From Coriaria nepalensis (lineage: Eukaryota > Streptophyta > Magnoliopsida > Cucurbitales > Coriariaceae): a DNA stretch of 64,000 bases. The stretch is taken from NCBI GenBank assembly GCA_027186245.1, contig CP114484.1, positions 9,744,001 to 9,808,000 on the forward strand, written 5' to 3'. Every line of letters starts with the position of its first letter. Position 1 is the first letter of the stretch. The notes under the pieces are model-generated. The model ran no database searches. It had not been told where the DNA came from and saw only the letters and a list, made by a program, of their open reading frames with translations. Made by a program: the position numbers and the translations under genes. Shown here piece after piece: positions 50,501-61,149 of this stretch.

Positions 50501-50700
50501 AAGTTACACACCATTTGAGGTGGAAGTGATTATAGTGTTGCCAAAAAATAGTACTACTCTTTTAAGGGATTACGGGGGTATTCATGCTCAAGTATATGAA
50601 GTTTTATCATGCATGTATCTATATTCATCTTATTTCTGATGAGTATGTAAAAATTTTCTGCTCCCAGATTGCTACTGCCATTTACTAGGGATATTTGGAC
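47563..50700 (+). pseudogene. DUF1985 / Ulp1 (C48) protease-type transposon gene, decayed
   Basis: From ATG 47563 onwards, frames with stops carry DUF1985 motifs: KKKNELWFLVGDKRIRFSLR then EFALPTGLKC (47795-47890), PWGRLFF near 48150, TIVGLKKDI near 48180 and AYESIHSLAKKAG (48380). An acidic E/D tract (48725-48815) and a coiled linker (VINYVMGMEERM) follow. At 50330-50700, DALLIDISARKIIVM and GVFMLKYMKF resemble the beta-strand region and the DCGVF block of C48 Ulp1 cysteine proteases. Such proteins are SUMO-protease-like and carried by plant Mutator-like elements. The catalytic Cys of the DCG box is not preserved, and frames are broken in many places. Confidence 0.65.
49870..50010 (+). repeat. 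Hairpin repeat cluster 2
   Basis: CGAGCAATTAGGAAAA (49874 on) pairs with TTTTCCAGATTGCTCG (ending about 49931). A second pair TCGAACAATCAGAAAAA / TTTTTCCCGATTGCTCGA follows to about 50007. Confidence 0.75.
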
Positions 50701-50864
50701 CTATGGTTTATAATTATAAGTATTTTTTTGTTTAGTCATAATTTAAGCTACATTTAATGTATATGAATTTCATTATGATTTTGATTATTGTTGATGAGTT
50801 GTTGATTTCATGGTTTTTTAAATTTTGGATGGCTGTGTTGTTAAAGGTAGACCTTTGTCCCTAT

Positions 50865-51440
50865 TTCCTGACTGCTCGAGATGCTTCTGGAAGCACTCCT
50901 TAAGCAATCAATAATTGGAGACATTGGATTTTTAAGTATGTTCCATATTCCCGATTGCTCGAGATGTCTTTGGAAGCACCCCTCGAGCAATCAGGAAATA
51001 GGGACATTGGAGTTTTAAGTTTGTCCCATGTTCCCGATTGCTCCATATACTTCTGGAAGCACTCCTTGAGCAATCGGGAAATGTGGACATTGGCTTAAGT
51101 ATATCTCCTTTTTATGATTGCTTAAGAGGTGATCTAGAAGCACTCCTAAACTTAAACTTTCAACTTTTTGTCTAAAAGAGTCATCAAGTAATCGAGAAAA
51201 TCAAAATAGAATATTAGCATTCTGCATTCAAATCTCGATTGCTCAATGACTCTTTTAAGGAGTCATCAAGAAATCAAATCAGAATGATAGTATTATGTTC
51301 TGATTTCCTATTACTCGATGTCTCATTCTTAAAGAAGCCATCGAGCAATCGGAAAAATCAAAACAAAATGTTAGCATTCTACATTCAATTCCTGATTGCT
51401 CGATGACTTCTTTAAGAAGGATGCATCGAACAATTGTGAA
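50865..51440 (+). repeat. Hairpin repeat cluster 3, tandem
   Basis: Three units of about 90 bp (50865-51090) each contain CCCGATTGCTCGAGATG or a variant, a short GGAAGCAC loop region, and a complementary CTCGAGCAATCAGG or variant, followed by a shared GGACATTGG. Four related hairpins with loop sequences built on ACTCTTTTAAGGAGT-like strings follow to 51440. Units differ by point changes, and several changes are matched in the opposite arm. Confidence 0.8.
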
Positions 51441-51639
51441 TAAGGTGACAAAATACTAAAACTCTCAGCTTCTAATAGTCAAGGTATAAATGTATGCCTA
51501 TTGATAATAATCACATTACTAATATAATTTATAAGAACATTCTTCATAAAAATGGATAATTGAAGATAAACAATAAGGTTGATTACATCAAAATTATGAA
51601 ATACAATAAGATTACATCAAATTGAATGATCCTGATTGG

Positions 51640-54150
51640 AGGCTCGAGGGGCTGTGGGCGGCATTAGCATTAGGTTTTGACATGTCACCTTATTATGTCC
51701 AAGGCAGCCACATTTGCTACACTTATTTCTCTTTAATGGTTATTCCCCCTCGAAAATATACGTCTCTTTTTGGGTATTATACTTTATTTACACATGATAG
51801 GGGTAGAACATCGATGGACAAGATATTGTCTGGAATGTCTCAATCAACAGATGCTGATATAGGATAGATTGAATCTTCATGTTCTTGCCTCCAATAATGA
51901 TTCGTGTAGTAGTAGTTTGAACAAAAGTTGTGAGGTGCAAGCACACGGTTATTCGAAGCTAGTAAACTCAGAGATGCTAAGGCATGAGCGTACAATATCT
52001 TATCCAATTAGAACACTTTGCATGTGCAACTATTTTAACTTAAATCGACCAATGCATTAGAGGTAGAATCATTGATCACCTCAAACGTATTCTCATTCAC
52101 TATAGAAACCTTCATTGCTAACGATTCACTTTGTCTCATCATTAAATGTTTCTCTACCTCGGAAGTCAATAGGGTGCTTACTTTATCTTATGTACATTTC
52201 TGATTGTAGAACCAAGTTGTCATGATCTGATACAATCAAGTAACCTTACAGTTGGATAATCACGTACATCCTTCAACGAAGTGTTACGTGACTTCGTTAT
52301 GTTATTAGTCATTATATTATAGCGATCACCATGAAAATGAGTTATCGTCCAATGTTGAAATTCAGTCGTCTCCAAATAGGTCGCCACACTAAGATATTGT
52401 GATTTAATCTCATTGCAATATGTGTTAAAATGTCAAACCTGATACATGTTGGCTGCCTTATTGAATAAATCGAGAAGCCTGCCATATTTGAATCTAGCCT
52501 TGATATTTTGTTTGAGGTGTCACATGCAGACACCATGTTTTACATTCAGGTAAACAGTCCGTAAAGCATTATTAACACTTTGTATGAATTGACATAAAAA
52601 TCAAATTCACGGAATCGAGTATCAAATCATATAGCTTACTCAAGAACCAGTTCCATGGGACATATTCTCTAAATCAACTATAACTCATGCTACTGGTTAA
52701 AGATGGTGCTTACCATCTTAAGCAGCTGCCAATAAAAGCGTACATTTATACTTGGACTTTTAAAAATATTCCATCAATGCAGATAACCCTTCTCAAATAT
52801 CGAAATTCCTTTATTGCTGCTTGAAATACCATGAAAAAAATATAGAAATATATTATTTACATTCATCAACAGTGTTGTTATACATTCCAGATTTACGTCT
52901 TTCAATATGCCTGCATAGCATGGTAAGTCTTTAGCGGCCGTATCTTAAATAAGATCATGTGCAATATATCTTGATTTTTATGTCTTCCAATAATTAATTT
53001 GTACCCCTAAATCAGTACGGACAGTATTAGCAAGAAGTTACGTCTTAGGACTCTCGTTACACCCTTGGTACTTAGCCTTCACATAGAAGTCAATGATTGC
53101 TGATGATTGCCTTATTAGAATGTAACATTACAGTTGTGTTAATCTTCATACTTTCGAATTTAGAAAAATGATGAATTCTTCTTTCTAGTTGGACAGATAT
53201 GTCACTTGCAATTTGAATCTATACATACATCAACATATAGAGTGGTAGTCAACTTCTTAACCTTAAATAGAAGATTACATGCCATCGCATGCGCCATCAC
53301 ATGCGCACCTAGACTCATATCCAGTTCTAACTTGGATGTAAAGTATTGTTTAATATAAAACTCCCCTCCGCTTGAATGGGAAGATACAGCCATAATTGAA
53401 GTGCTTTCAGCGTATGTGGAATTCTGGGTAGTCATAAGAATAACAACATTATCCTCTTCATTTTCATTTTCCAGTTGTGGTGATGGTAGTGGCAGTTTGT
53501 TACATGGTATGTTATCTAGGTTATCATTATTTTTTTTATCAATCTTACTTCATTGAATTGGTCATCCGCATACTTTCTGATTATTTTCGTTGTTGTGATT
53601 ACTGTCATGTTTTTCCTCTACTCTTTCACCTTCGTTATTACAATATGCCATCACGTTCTCTTTACCATGAACATACTCATAATCATCCGCAACTAATTAG
53701 AACCCTCACCAGAATTCTCAACAGAAACACCATCATCATCGTGATATATGTTAGTACTAAGATCATAATCATAAAAATCATCATAATTATCATGATAATT
53801 ATTAGCATTTGGTACCTAACTACAATAATCGTCATGATTAAAAATAGCATGACCAAGTACATCTACAGTAAGACCGAGTATGTCTCTCCTAAAAAGATCA
53901 TTCACATTAGGAAGCTTATATAATTAATGATGATCATCACCACAAGAATCCTTACGACTTTTCAGAATCAACTTCACGTACAATGCATATTTGTTCTCTT
54001 TAGATTGCAAGTGATGGAAACCCCCTTTCACGTTTTGGTTATTTCTTATGTATAGCAAGATAGACAACAATTGACTTGATGACTTATACGACAATTGCAG
54101 TCCGAATTCATTATGATCTACATTGATAAAATCATATAGAACTTCCAACA
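51640..54150 (-). pseudogene. MuDR-type Mutator transposase, decayed
   Basis: On minus, from high to low coordinates: the MuDR DNA-binding region with KQYFTSKLELDMSLGAHVMA and KKLTTTLYVDVCIDSNCK (53370-53205); a block resembling GVQINYWKT...AKDLPCYAG (53010-52910); the MULE transposase core FQAAIKEFRYLRRVICIDGI (about 52845-52790), in which the Asp is the family's first catalytic residue; WNWFLSKLYDL (about 52655-52620); and a terminal CCHC knuckle C-S-K-C-G-C-L-G-H-N-K-V-T-C (51720-51679). Numerous stops and frameshifts separate the pieces, so no active enzyme is made. Confidence 0.75.
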
Positions 54151-54450
54151 ATTAAGTATACACGACATTAGATTCGATCGAACCCCCAGTTCTTTCCTAT
54201 GTCATATTTCGATGCTAATACCACAAATTATCTTTCTTGTTTGTGTTCACATTCTCATTCTATTCTCCATCAAAAGATATCATTATGAAAAAGTTTTTAT
54301 TTTTGTAGAAGAAAAATAAAACATAAAGAAAATCAATTTTCTTGATTATAGTGATTAAAATAAATAAATTAAACATTGATACTCGATGGTTCTAATGTTT
54401 CAGTAATGCTTGAGTGCTCGATGCCTTAAGGTTTGAAAAGTATCGAACAA

Positions 54451-55250
54451 TCGAGTTACACGAACTCAGATTTCCAGATTTCAAAATTTCAAAATTTGGG
54501 CAATGCAAATAGAATCCAAAATATAATACAAACAAAATACAACTAATAAAAACTTTTTAATATCAATCATTAAAATCAAAATCAAGTTTATAAGTTTGAA
54601 ATTTACTCAAATAGTTTTGGACTCTCAATCTCTTGATTTTTAATTATGAAACTTACAAACGGAATGTAAAGAAATAATTAGAGATCAAATTACTTAACGA
54701 GTAATGAAAAATGGATAAAAAAAATAATAAATTAAAGTTGGAGACCCAAATGAAAAATAGGTTTCTTTCGTTTTCTTGGGGGGGGGGGGGGGGGGGGGTT
54801 CTGTTTCTTACCGTCGAAGCCAATCGGATGATTTGGTAATTTAAGTCATTATTAGAATGAAAAATAGGTTTTTTTTTTTTTTTCCTTTGTTTTTGGCGAA
54901 GTAGACATCGGACTTTTATTGTGTATATATATAACTTATATATTTTCTTAGTTCATCTTCTGTTCAACATATATATGTGACTTTAATAAAAGGATGAAGG
55001 AAAAGTAAAAGGTTCCAGGAAAGCAAAGTAAGAGAGTCCAATCTAATCAGGTGACGCCGTTTAGGAGGGATTGCAATTTGCACTAAGTTTCCACCGTATT
55101 TCCTTAATTCAAAAGGGCCAATCTTTGATCACACTTGTCACTTTATTTCTTTCTCTTCGTTCTTCAAGATTTTGCTTTTCCTTTACCGCTGATTCAGTTC
55201 CCTCTTCCCCCTTTACTCGATCCAAGCCACACAGAGAGAAATAGAAGATC
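54451..55250. other. Intergenic upstream of CAF1
   Basis: AT-rich, with a poly-G tract of about 20 bp at 54779-54798 and poly-T at 54869-54883. TATATATATAA lies near 54924-54933. The CAF1 leader probably begins after 55090. Confidence 0.5.
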
Positions 55251-56168
55251 ATGATGGATACTTTGATCCACGAGGTTTGGGCTAACAACTTAGAAGAAGA
55301 GCTCCTTAAGATCAACTACTATCTCAACGATTTCAACGTTATAAGTTTGGATGCTGAGTTTCCTGGATTTCTGCGCCAGACATCTAGAAACGCTTCCGAC
55401 TCGGTGTGTTACGAAGATCTACAGTTCAACGTAAACAGCATGAAGCTCCTGCAACTTGGCCTTACTCTGTCGGACAGTTGCGGTAACATCTGCTCAACCT
55501 GGGAGCTTAACTTTTGCGACTTCGATGCGAAAACCGACGCCCACGTCGGAGAAGCTGTTTCGTTTCTGAAGAAAAACGGGCTGGAGTTCGACAGGTTAAG
55601 GAATGAAGGGATTTTGCTGCACGATTTTGCCACAAGGTTTATTCATATTTTGAACGCCCATAGATCGGTGAGATGGGTAACGTTTCATGGGTTATACGAT
55701 ATCGGCTATTTGTTGAAGCTTTTGACCATGAAAGATCTTCCTGATTCGGCTCAAGAATTCGCAACAATGGCGGCTCGGGTTTTCGGTCCGGTGTATGATT
55801 TGAAGTTTATGGCCCGCTATTGCGACGGCCTTCGAGGGCGTAATCTTGGGTTGCAGAAGTTGGCCCAAATATTGGGGGTTCAACGGATCGGTGGGGCCCA
55901 TCAGGCCGGATCGGATAGCTTGTTGACTGCAGCAGCTTATTCCAGAATGCAGACAAAATTCCACATCTCGAAGAGCAAATGCGAAGGGTATTTGTATGGA
56001 TTAGTCAGTTACAGGATCTCGCCGATGAGGAGTCCAATGGTGGCAGCGTTCAGACCGCCGCGAGGATACTATTGTCATTTACTTACCTTCCCGAACAGCC
56101 TCGAAGCTATTTTCTATATTTTTATTGCACTCATTTTTCTATATCTTCTAGCACTGCCATACTATTGA
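55251..56168 (+). CDS. CAF1: CCR4-associated factor 1 (CAF1) deadenylase, intronless
   Basis: CAF1 is a DEDDh 3'-5' exoribonuclease of the CCR4-NOT complex that removes poly(A) tails. The 305-residue ORF has the catalytic set in order: D34 and E36 in SLDAEFPG, D150 in FHGLYDIGYLLK, and H217/D222 in HQAGSDSLLT. Other CAF1 features are LLQLGLTLSD, WELNFCDFD and VYDLKFMARYCD. The gene is intronless, as are many plant CAF1 genes. The start MMDTLIHEVWANNLEEEL matches the family N-terminus. The C-terminus is odd: after SYRISPMRSPMVAAFRPPRG it ends with a strongly hydrophobic segment (about 284-302) and only three more residues, like a tail anchor. I know of no CAF1 with such an end. No frameshift is obvious, but a recent 3' change could have produced it. 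Confidence 0.92.
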   Translation: MMDTLIHEVWANNLEEELLKINYYLNDFNVISLDAEFPGFLRQTSRNASDSVCYEDLQFNVNSMKLLQLGLTLSDSCGNICSTWELNFCDFDAKTDAHVGEAVSFLKKNGLEFDRLRNEGILLHDFATRFIHILNAHRSVRWVTFHGLYDIGYLLKLLTMKDLPDSAQEFATMAARVFGPVYDLKFMARYCDGLRGRNLGLQKLAQILGVQRIGGAHQAGSDSLLTAAAYSRMQTKFHISKSKCEGYLYGLVSYRISPMRSPMVAAFRPPRGYYCHLLTFPNSLEAIFYIFIALIFLYLLALPYY

Positions 56169-56796
56169 AATTCTCTTAAAAGTTTTTTATTTTTAATTAT
56201 TTATTGTTATTACTTTTATTCTAAGTAAACTTAGGCTTCACTAATGACGTCAACAATTATTTTTAATGAGAATTTGAACTCATAATCTATTTAAGAAATA
56301 TATCTTAGGATTTAGTTAGTTATAAAATTAGTTAAAATAATGTTTTTATTTTTAATTTTTTAATTAAAAAAATTAACATATTAATAATTTATTAAAATAT
56401 CCTGACCGTTCGAAAATAAAAAGCAAAAAAATTGAAAGTACGAATATGAATACAATTAGAATCACATAAAACGTTCGAAATCTTAATTTTTACAAATTCT
56501 CATGTCACGAACATAATACGAATCTTAGAAAATATAAGCTTAAATTCTTAGTTTTGCAAAAGTTAACGATTAAAAAAATTTAAAGAAATAGTTAGCAGTT
56601 GATAAAATCTATAAAAAAATTCAAAAAAAGATAGAAAATATAATAATAATAAAATATTGATTTTATATATATTTTTTTTTAAGTTATTATATTCAGTTTG
56701 ATCTAAAATTTGAAGTATTTATAATGACCGAGCCATCGAGAAGTTTATAATATACTACTTGATGGCTAAATTGAAATATAAATATACATTTAGCTA
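56169..56796. other. AT-rich intergenic
   Basis: Poly(A)/T-rich DNA downstream of CAF1; nothing further recognised. Confidence 0.5.
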
Positions 56797-56834
56797 ATGA
56801 GGAAGAAGTTCATATGCACTATTCGATCAATGGC

Positions 56835-57050
56835 CATCGAGCCATCATGCAATCGAACAGTACATATGAACTTTTTGCTCAATGGCTTGATGGACATTAA
56901 AATTCTCATCGAGCTATCAGGCAATCAAGCAGTGCATATGAACTTCTTGCTCGATAGCTTAATGAACATTAATATTCTCATCGAGCCATTAGGCAATCGA
57001 GTAGTACATATGAACTTCTTGCTCGATGGCTTAATGAACATTAATATTCT
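56835..57050 (+). repeat. 72-bp tandem repeat, three units plus a partial
   Basis: Units start at 56835, 56907, 56979 and 57051 (partial), each with CATCGAG near the start and TTGCTCGATGGC or a close variant in the middle. The period is exactly 72 bp, so one frame (56797-57105) stays open for 102 codons with a 24-residue repeat containing VHMNFLLDGLMNINIL. I judge the ORF accidental, but see findings. Confidence 0.85.
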
Positions 57051-57119
57051 CATCGAACAGTACAATCTGGATGGCTCGATAGTTATTCTTACGTCCATCG
57101 AGTAATCATTATGAATTGT

Positions 57120-57700
57120 TCATTAGCCCTTATTTTAATGATATTTTATTGATATTTTTCATACATTAGGTGGTCAATTTTAATATTTATAGAATTTTAG
57201 AAATTATTTTTAAATTTCATATTTATAAATTTAATTTTTAAAGATAAAAAAAAATATTTTTTAAATATTAAAAAAGAAATTAAGCAGTTTAATAATTTGA
57301 AAATTAAATAATATTTACTTATTTTATTTCATCTGATTATTATCCATCATGACCTAAATATGACAGTTATCTATCTATTCGTTTATTTTATTTTATTTTT
57401 AAAATATATTAAAATAAGATCTTATTATTATTTTATTTAATTAATTATAAATAAATAAATAAATATTCATTATGCATTAATTATCTGCCAAATTTGTCAC
57501 TCAAATAATATAACAGGATAAATTTTTTACTTATTTAAAAAAAATTACAAAAATATTAATTATATCCACTTCACCGCTAAACAGATCAAATGATTTTAAT
57601 GGATACGCATGATCATAATATAAATAAATATATATATTATTCGAATTTTTTTTTTTTTTTTCTAATTCTTAAAATCCTCCCCCAACAATGTTACAATCAT
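57120..57700. other. AT-rich intergenic before PUB4-like gene
   Basis: Very AT-rich, without recognised features. The last part is the probable core promoter of the U-box gene. Confidence 0.45.
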
Positions 57701-57799
57701 ACAATGCACAACAAACCAGGTCCCACCTTTTTTTTATTTGTTTTTGTCATTCGATTGTTTCCCAATTCTTAACCTGCTCCTCTCTCTCTCTCATGCAGC

Positions 57800-58230
57800 T
57801 TTTTGTAAGCAACGGAAGTACGCGACTGTCCCTTCGTAAATTCAATCTTACAATCACGCTACCCTATTCGAAGATTCTTGCCCTTTTGAGCTGTTTCAAG
57901 ATCTGCTTATGCCTTAAATCCGACCAAGTTTCCATAGAGGTAGGAACCATGGATTTTCTGGGTTCTAGTTTCTGTCTTCATCAATTTCATTACTGTACTT
58001 TCCTAAAATCGTGTAAATTGGTCAGAGATTGAGCTGAGTTCTGGTTTCTTCGTTATTTAGAGTCATTAGGGATTTGAAAATTCCCCCCCTGCTGTTTGAT
58101 TACATTGTTATCTAAGGATATGTCATGTTGTTTATTTTTTGTCCGATTTAGGTTTCTATGCATGTCTGATTTGTTTTTACTTGTTTTGTTTAACTAATCT
58201 GATCATAGTCTCTTGAAAAAAGCAGGTCAG
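57800..58230 (+). promoter_or_regulatory. Leader and 5' UTR intron of the PUB4-like gene
   Basis: CT-rich leader from about 57780; a GTAGGA donor at 57940 and AAAAAAGCAG acceptor at 58225 suggest a 285-bp leader intron ending six bases before ATG 58231. ATG codons in the leader would be partly removed by splicing. Confidence 0.5.
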
Positions 58231-61149
58231 ATGGAAACAACATCTGTAAGATGCCTTATTAACAGTATATCCAGGTTCATTCATCTAGTTTCCTGCCAGA
58301 CAATAAAGCCTCTGCCTATTCAGAAGGAGTATACAGATGTGGTTGGTTTGTTAAAGCTTTTGAAACCGGTTCTCGATGATGTTGTGGACTACAAAATCCC
58401 TTCGGATGAGTTCCTTTTTAGAGAGTGTGAAGCATTGGATGTACTTGTTAACGAGGCTCGGGAATTTTTGGAAAATTGGGGCCCAAAGATGAGCAGAATC
58501 TGTGCCGTGAGTAATCCTTTTTTTTATATGAAGTAGTACCGTTCTATGGTATATCTGGACTCTAGTCAGAAAATATGTGTTTCTACTACTTTGCTTGAGG
58601 AAGATTTATGTGGGAAATCTTAAATAAGTCAGATAAACATGTTTTTTTTTTGTGGCCACAAGATGAACATGTTTAACCCGACGGATTTATTAGAAATCCA
58701 AATATATTTGTGGGTAGATACCCAGTTATTTTGTGCTTTGACGCACTCTCTCTTTCTCTCTTCAGGTTTTGAGGAGTGAGCCATTGTTGATGCAAATAGA
58801 AAGTTCCTTGCAAGCAGTATGTCGAATGATTAGCAAATTGTCTCAGACTTCTTCATCTAGCTCAAAACAAACAGCTCTTCAGGCATGTATAAAGTTGAAA
58901 AATCTCTCCCTCCACCTTTCTATTTCTCCTGCCAAACGATCATTGAGAAAACTCTCTTGTTATTCTTCCTGTATGATTTCCCCATTTTCTTCTGAAAAAT
59001 CATTTGTTAGTTACTTTTGACCTCTGCACTTCTGACATTGATCTCTGGTAAATTACTTCAGCAATGTATGCAAAGCCTTCAATCTTTAAAGCAAGAAAGA
59101 ATATCCCGATACATAGAAGAGGCTTTGAAGAGTCAAAAAGATGATATCAGTCCTTGTAACGAACATCTCATCAGAATTACTGAGTCACTTGGTCTGAACT
59201 CAAACCAGGAACTTTTGAAAGAGAGTGTGGCTGTAGAAAAGGAGAGAATGAAAGCCGAAGAAAATGAAGCAAAGAAGGAATTACAGCTAATGAACCAAAT
59301 AGTGGATCTTGTCTCCTATATAAGAGATTGGATGGTTAAAACTGAACGCGTTGAAGGGATAAATGGGGTCTCAATTCCGTCCTATTTCCGCTGCCCTTTG
59401 TCATGGGAACTTATGTTGGATCCAGTAATAGTGGCATCGGGCCAAACTTATGATCGGGGCTCGATCCAAAAGTGGCTTGATCATGGCCTTATCATTTGCC
59501 CAAAAACCCGTCGGGTGCTTTCACATACAAATCTCATCCCCAATTATACTGTCAAAGCTATGATAGCAAATTGGTGTGAAGAAAATGAATTGACAATTTC
59601 CAACAAATTTAGGCACAATCTCTCTTCTCTTTCTTCATCTCCATCAGGTCATGTAGCTAAGTATTCCAATGCAAGATCATTCCCTGAGGTTGGTAATGGG
59701 TCCGAGAAGCAAAAAGAAGACATCTCTTCTCAATCGAATGGAGGGAGATCCAACGGATGCAAGAGCAGCGAAACTGAAAAGTCTGACCATTCATATATTT
59801 ATAGGAGTGGATCAGCTTCTAGTGCCATGTCCACTATTGACCATATTTTATTGGGATTGAATGAAAGTGTAGATGAATTATCAGGCGAAATCACATCCAA
59901 ATTTCCCAACACTTCTCCAAATAAAGAATCTCCATATTCTTTCGGATTAGCAGAACAACATTTGCAGAGCATAAAAACAAATGTGGACATCAAAGAGAAT
60001 GAGACTTGTAAACAAGTGAGAGATCAAGCACTTTTGAACTCAGATTCAGGATCTAATACATCAATTCCCAACTCACATATAAAGAAATTAGTTGAAGATC
60101 TTAAGAGCCAAAGGGATGACCTGAAAACTAAAGCAGCTGAAGAATTGAGGCTCCTTGCAAAGGACAACAAGGAGAATCGTGTCATCATAGGAAATTGTGG
60201 GGCCATATCCTCTTTAATGTCACTCCTCTATTCCGAGGAGGAGTTAACTCAAGAGCATTCTGTAACAGCCCTTTTGAATTTATCAATTGATGATAACATT
60301 AAGGCCAGGATTGCAGAGGCAGGAGCCATAAAACCGCTTATTCACGTGCTTAAAACCGGTAATGATGTAGCCAAAGAGAATTCTGCTGCTTCCCTATTCA
60401 GTCTCTCTCTCTTAGAAGAATATAAGGCAAAAATCGGCCGTTCCGGTGCAATTATAGCATTGGTGGACCTTTTAGCTTCAGGGACTCTGAGAGGGAAGAA
60501 AGATGCAGCCACGGCTCTTTTTAACCTATCAATTTTCCATGAAAATAAGGTCCGGATAGTTCAAGCAGGAGCTGTGAAGTATCTAATTGAGTTGTTAGAC
60601 CCTTCTACAGGGATGACTGATAAGGCTGCTGCCCTTCTAGCAAACTTGTCCACAGTTGGGGAGGGCCGTTTGGCACTTGTGAAGCAAGGGGGAATTCCCT
60701 TATTGGTTGAAATGGTTGAATCTGGGTCTCAGAGGGGAAAGGAGAATGCTGCCTCCATACTATTGCAGCTATGTCTTAATAGCTCTAAGTTCTGTACATT
60801 GGTTTTGCAAGAAGGAGCGGTGCCTCCCCTTGTTAGTTTATCTCAGTGTGGCACGACAAGAGCAAAGGAAAAGGTATGCAAACTTGAGTTTAGACCCAAA
60901 CTATTGCTTCAGTTTGTTGTTACTTGAGGAATTACTAGAATTGGACCATTGCATTAGGGTCTCTTTTGTTGCATGAACTCTTAACTGATAGAGGTAGTAT
61001 TGTCTCAACACATGATTATCTATATACAGTAGTGTGATTCTGAGAATGTACTAATCAATCACTCTGTTACTTGAACTATGCAGGCACAGCAACTTCTGAG
61101 TCACTTTCGGAATCAGCGTGAAGCGGGTGTAAGGAAATTGAAAACATGA
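58231..61149 (+). CDS. PUB4: U-box/ARM-repeat E3 ubiquitin ligase, PUB4-like
   Basis: Plant U-box proteins with ARM repeats bind E2 enzymes and ubiquitinate targets. Exons 58231-58506, 58766-58882, 59062-60873 and 61084-61149 join to 756 codons. A UND-type N-terminal helical region (about 1-230) precedes the U-box, IPSYFRCPLSWELMLDPVIV and following (about 236-306) with GQTYDRGSIQKWL. A Ser-rich linker follows, then ARM repeats (about 471-735) with repeated GAI-x-x-L and NLS motifs. The end is REAGVRKLKT. The second intron begins with GC (GCATGT at 58883), and only this choice preserves LQQCMQSL. A leader intron with donor GAG/GTAGGA at 57939-57941 and acceptor just before the ATG is likely. 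The domain order and the UND region point to the PUB4 type rather than short PUBs; this subtype is moderately sure. Confidence 0.9.

Larger units (their letters stand above)
46860..54450. mobile_element. Mutator-like element remains with DUF1985/Ulp1 (+) and MuDR transposase (-)
   Basis: Two convergent gene remnants occupy this 7.6-kb region: a DUF1985/Ulp1-type protein on + (47563-50700) and a MuDR-type transposase on - (about 54150-51640). Hairpin repeats with CGATTGCTCGA cores lie at its left edge, between the two genes and near its right edge (54400). Plant KI-MULEs carry a transposase with a Ulp1-like protease gene, so the pairing fits that group. Both genes have many stops. Terminal inverted repeats were not found, so the borders are inferred from content. 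Confidence 0.6.

Noticed and set aside
53477..53923. 148-codon Ile/Tyr-rich frame on +
   Set aside because: Composition is that of AT-rich antisense sequence within the decayed transposase; no domain.
54779..54798. Poly-G tract considered as a regulatory G-quadruplex
   Set aside because: A single homopolymer run far from a start site is more likely a length-variable or assembly-sensitive tract; nothing else supports a role.
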